7,596 bases of DNA from Roseiarcus sp049509635 (lineage in GTDB: Bacteria > Pseudomonadota > Alphaproteobacteria > Rhizobiales > Beijerinckiaceae). Position 1 is the first letter of the stretch. Every line of letters starts with the position of its first letter. A program made the translations under genes and the position numbers. The stretch covers positions 1 through 7,596 of the forward strand of contig JBEKZS010000184.1 of assembly GCA_049509635.1 (NCBI GenBank). Reading direction: 5' to 3'. The notes under the pieces are model-generated. The model was not told where the DNA came from. It worked only from the letters and a program-made list of their open reading frames with translations, and ran no database searches. Below are positions 5,642 to 7,596 of this stretch, piece by piece.

Positions 5642-7543
5642 ATGACGAGCCGTTACGCCGAAGTCTATGGAGAATGGCTCGCCGATCCGCAAGCCTTTTG
5701 GGGGGAGCAGGCGCGGCGCATCGAGTGGATCGCGCCGCCCCGCCGCATTTTCGATCCCGGCGCAGGCGTCTACGGCCGCTGGTTCCCCGACGCGACCTGC
5801 AACACCTGCTTCAACGCGCTCGACCGTCATGTCGCGGGCGGCCACGGCGGCCGGCCGGCGATCCTCTACGACAGCCCGATGACGGGGACGAAGCGACGGC
5901 TGACCTATGCCGAGCTGCTCGACGAGGTCGCGACCCTCGCCGCCGTGCTCGCGGGCTTCGGCGTCGCCAAGGGCGACCGGGTCGTCCTCTACATGCCGAT
6001 GATCCCCGAGGCGGTGATCGCCATGCTCGCCTGCGCGCGGCTGGGCGCGGTCCATTCCGTCGTGTTCGGCGGCTTCGCCGCCAAGGAGCTCGCGACCCGC
6101 ATCGACGACGCCCGGCCGAAACTGGTGCTGACCGCCTCCTGCGGCATCGAGCCGGGCCGGATCGTCCACTACAAGCCGCTGCTCGATGGCGCGATCGAAC
6201 TCGCCCGGCACAAGCCGCAGGCCTGTCTGGTGTTCCAGCGCCCGCAGGCCGAGGCGACCCTGCGGAGGAATCGCGACCATGACTGGGCGCAGGCGGTCGA
6301 CGCCGCCCGCGCGGCCGGCCGGCGCGCGGCCTGCGTGGAGGTCGCCGCGACCGATCCGCTCTATATCCTCTACACCTCCGGGACGACCGGCGTGCCCAAG
6401 GGGGTGGTGCGCGACAATGGCGGTCACATGGTCGCGCTGCAATGGACGATGGACAATCTCTACGGCGTCAAGCCGGGCGAGACGTTCTGGACCGCTTCCG
6501 ACATCGGCTGGGTGGTCGGCCATTCCTACATCGTCTACGCGCCGCTGCTGCACGGCTGCGCCAGCGTGCTCTTCGAGGGCAAACCTATCGGCACGCCGGA
6601 CGCGGGCGCCTTCTGGCGGGTGATCGAGGACTACGGGGTCGCCGCCTTCTTCACCGCGCCGACCGCGTTCCGGGCGGTGCGCCGCGAGGACCCGGAGGGC
6701 GCCTTCCTGAAGCGGCATTCGACCGCTTCGCTGCGTACGCTGTTCCTCGCCGGCGAGCGCGCCGATCCCGAGACGGTCGGCTGGGCGGGGCGCATGCTCG
6801 GCGTGCCGGTGGTCGATCACTGGTGGCAGACCGAGACCGGCTGGCCGATCGTCGCCAATCCGGTCGGCCTAGGCCTGCTGCCGATCAAGCCGGGCTCGCC
6901 GACCGTGCCGATGCCGGGCTGGCGGGTCGAGATCGTCGACGACGCAGCCCATCCGGTCCCGGCGGGGACGATGGGCTCGGTCGTCATCGGGCTGCCGCTG
7001 CCGCCCGGCGCGCTGCCGACGCTGTGGGGCCAGGACGCGCGGATGGTCGAGTCCTACCTTGCCGAATTTCCCGGCTGGTACAAGACCTCGGACGCCGGCT
7101 TCAAGGATTCCGACGGCTATCTGACGATTCTCGGCCGCACCGACGACATCATCAACGTCGCCGGCCACCGGCTGTCGACCGGCGGCATGGAGGAGGTGCT
7201 CGCCTCCCATCCCGACGTCGCGGAATGCGCGGTGCTGGGCGTCCGCGACGCGATCAAGGGCGAGCAGCCCTGCGGCTTCATCGTGTTGAAGGCCAATGTC
7301 GCGCGCGATCCCCATGAGATCGAGCAGGAGATTGTCGCCCTCGTCCGCGAGCGGATCGGCCCGGTCGCCGCGTTCAAGATCGCCATCGCGGTCGACCGCC
7401 TGCCCAAGACCCGGTCGGGCAAGATTCTGCGCGGCACGATGAAGAAGATCGCCGACGGCGAGGCCTGGGCGATGCCGGCGACGATCGAGGACGCCGGCGT
7501 GCTCGACCATATTGCGGCGGCGCTGAGAGGCCGGGGGATCTGA
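5642..7543 (+). CDS. prpE: Propionyl-CoA synthetase (propionate--CoA ligase)
   Basis: Activates propionate with ATP and CoA to propionyl-CoA, AMP and PPi, feeding the methylcitrate or methylmalonyl-CoA route. The protein has 633 residues, the usual PrpE length. The N-terminal ACS-type domain begins SRYAEVYGEWLADPQAFW. The phosphate loop is YTSGTTGVPKG at 244-254. WWQTETGWPI at 394-403 is the PrpE form; acetyl-CoA synthetases have WWQTETGG. WYKTSDAG lies around 479-486, and GRTDDIINVAGHRLSTGG at 498-515 is again PrpE-like rather than Acs-like (SGHRLGT). LPKTRSGKILR carries the catalytic Lys594, the residue reversibly acylated in Salmonella PrpE, so the same control is likely. The start is set by GGGGAGG 8 bases before ATG 5642; an alternative start at 5612 would add 10 residues. 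No prpB, prpC, prpD or pcc gene is in the window, so this is a stand-alone copy here. It is divergent from the TauE-family gene. Confidence 0.93.
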   Translation: MTSRYAEVYGEWLADPQAFWGEQARRIEWIAPPRRIFDPGAGVYGRWFPDATCNTCFNALDRHVAGGHGGRPAILYDSPMTGTKRRLTYAELLDEVATLAAVLAGFGVAKGDRVVLYMPMIPEAVIAMLACARLGAVHSVVFGGFAAKELATRIDDARPKLVLTASCGIEPGRIVHYKPLLDGAIELARHKPQACLVFQRPQAEATLRRNRDHDWAQAVDAARAAGRRAACVEVAATDPLYILYTSGTTGVPKGVVRDNGGHMVALQWTMDNLYGVKPGETFWTASDIGWVVGHSYIVYAPLLHGCASVLFEGKPIGTPDAGAFWRVIEDYGVAAFFTAPTAFRAVRREDPEGAFLKRHSTASLRTLFLAGERADPETVGWAGRMLGVPVVDHWWQTETGWPIVANPVGLGLLPIKPGSPTVPMPGWRVEIVDDAAHPVPAGTMGSVVIGLPLPPGALPTLWGQDARMVESYLAEFPGWYKTSDAGFKDSDGYLTILGRTDDIINVAGHRLSTGGMEEVLASHPDVAECAVLGVRDAIKGEQPCGFIVLKANVARDPHEIEQEIVALVRERIGPVAAFKIAIAVDRLPKTRSGKILRGTMKKIADGEAWAMPATIEDAGVLDHIAAALRGRGI

Positions 7544-7554
7544 CGCGGCGCCCG

Positions 7555-7570
7555 CCGCGCCGGCGCGCGG
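7555..7570 (+). terminator. Weak GC hairpin after prpE
   Basis: CCGCGC and GCGCGG pair around CGGC, 11 bases after the prpE stop, and are followed by only two T residues. The position suits a terminator, but the stem is 6 bp and there is no U tract, so chance cannot be excluded. The remaining bases to 7596 show no gene. Confidence 0.25.
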
Positions 7571-7596
7571 TTCACGGCGACTTCAAGAGATCGACC

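Noticed and set aside
5438..6820. A 460-codon minus-strand open frame opposite prpE
   Set aside because: It is antisense to a complete prpE with all ligase motifs. Its composition is typical of a GC-driven shadow frame, and no domain is recognisable.

Overview
The window is a very GC-rich stretch of bacterial chromosome. Long open frames antisense to genes, a short Tat-exported HiPIP, and a perfect FNR/FixK-type box all fit an alphaproteobacterium, plausibly Hyphomicrobiales (purple non-sulfur or methylotroph relatives). That placement is inference from style and gene content; there is no rRNA or other marker here. No tRNA, rRNA, CRISPR array, insertion sequence or phage gene was seen.

Layout. 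Six genes read leftward on the minus strand. Right to left they are: a TauE/SafE-family membrane permease (5441-4683), a GtrA-like four-helix membrane protein (4620-4111), a medium/long-chain type acyl-CoA synthetase (3987-2350), a CHAD-domain protein (2346-1459), an alpha/beta hydrolase of the kynurenine-formamidase-like type (1398-568), and the start of a high-potential iron-sulfur protein (HiPIP) gene cut by the window edge (248-1). One gene reads rightward: prpE, propionyl-CoA synthetase (5642-7543), divergent from the TauE-family gene across a 200-base intergenic region with two small palindromes.

How they relate. The only pair that is clearly translationally linked is acyl-CoA synthetase and CHAD: stop and start are 3 bases apart, and the ribosome-binding site lies inside the end of the synthetase gene. 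A perfect 13-bp hairpin directly after the CHAD stop probably closes that unit. The other minus-strand genes are separated by 60 to 320 bases and look like independent or loosely linked units. Two adenylate-forming acyl-CoA ligases (fatty acyl and propionyl) flank the membrane-protein genes, but nothing in the sequence shows that they form one pathway.

The most informative regulatory signal is a perfect TTGAT-N4-ATCAA box at 457-470. It lies in the 319-base gene-free stretch upstream of the HiPIP gene and suggests oxygen or redox control of this electron carrier. I see no clear evidence of a wholly new system. The points most worth checking are the FNR box with HiPIP, and the coupling of a CHAD (polyphosphate-binding-type) protein to a pyrophosphate-releasing acyl-CoA synthetase.
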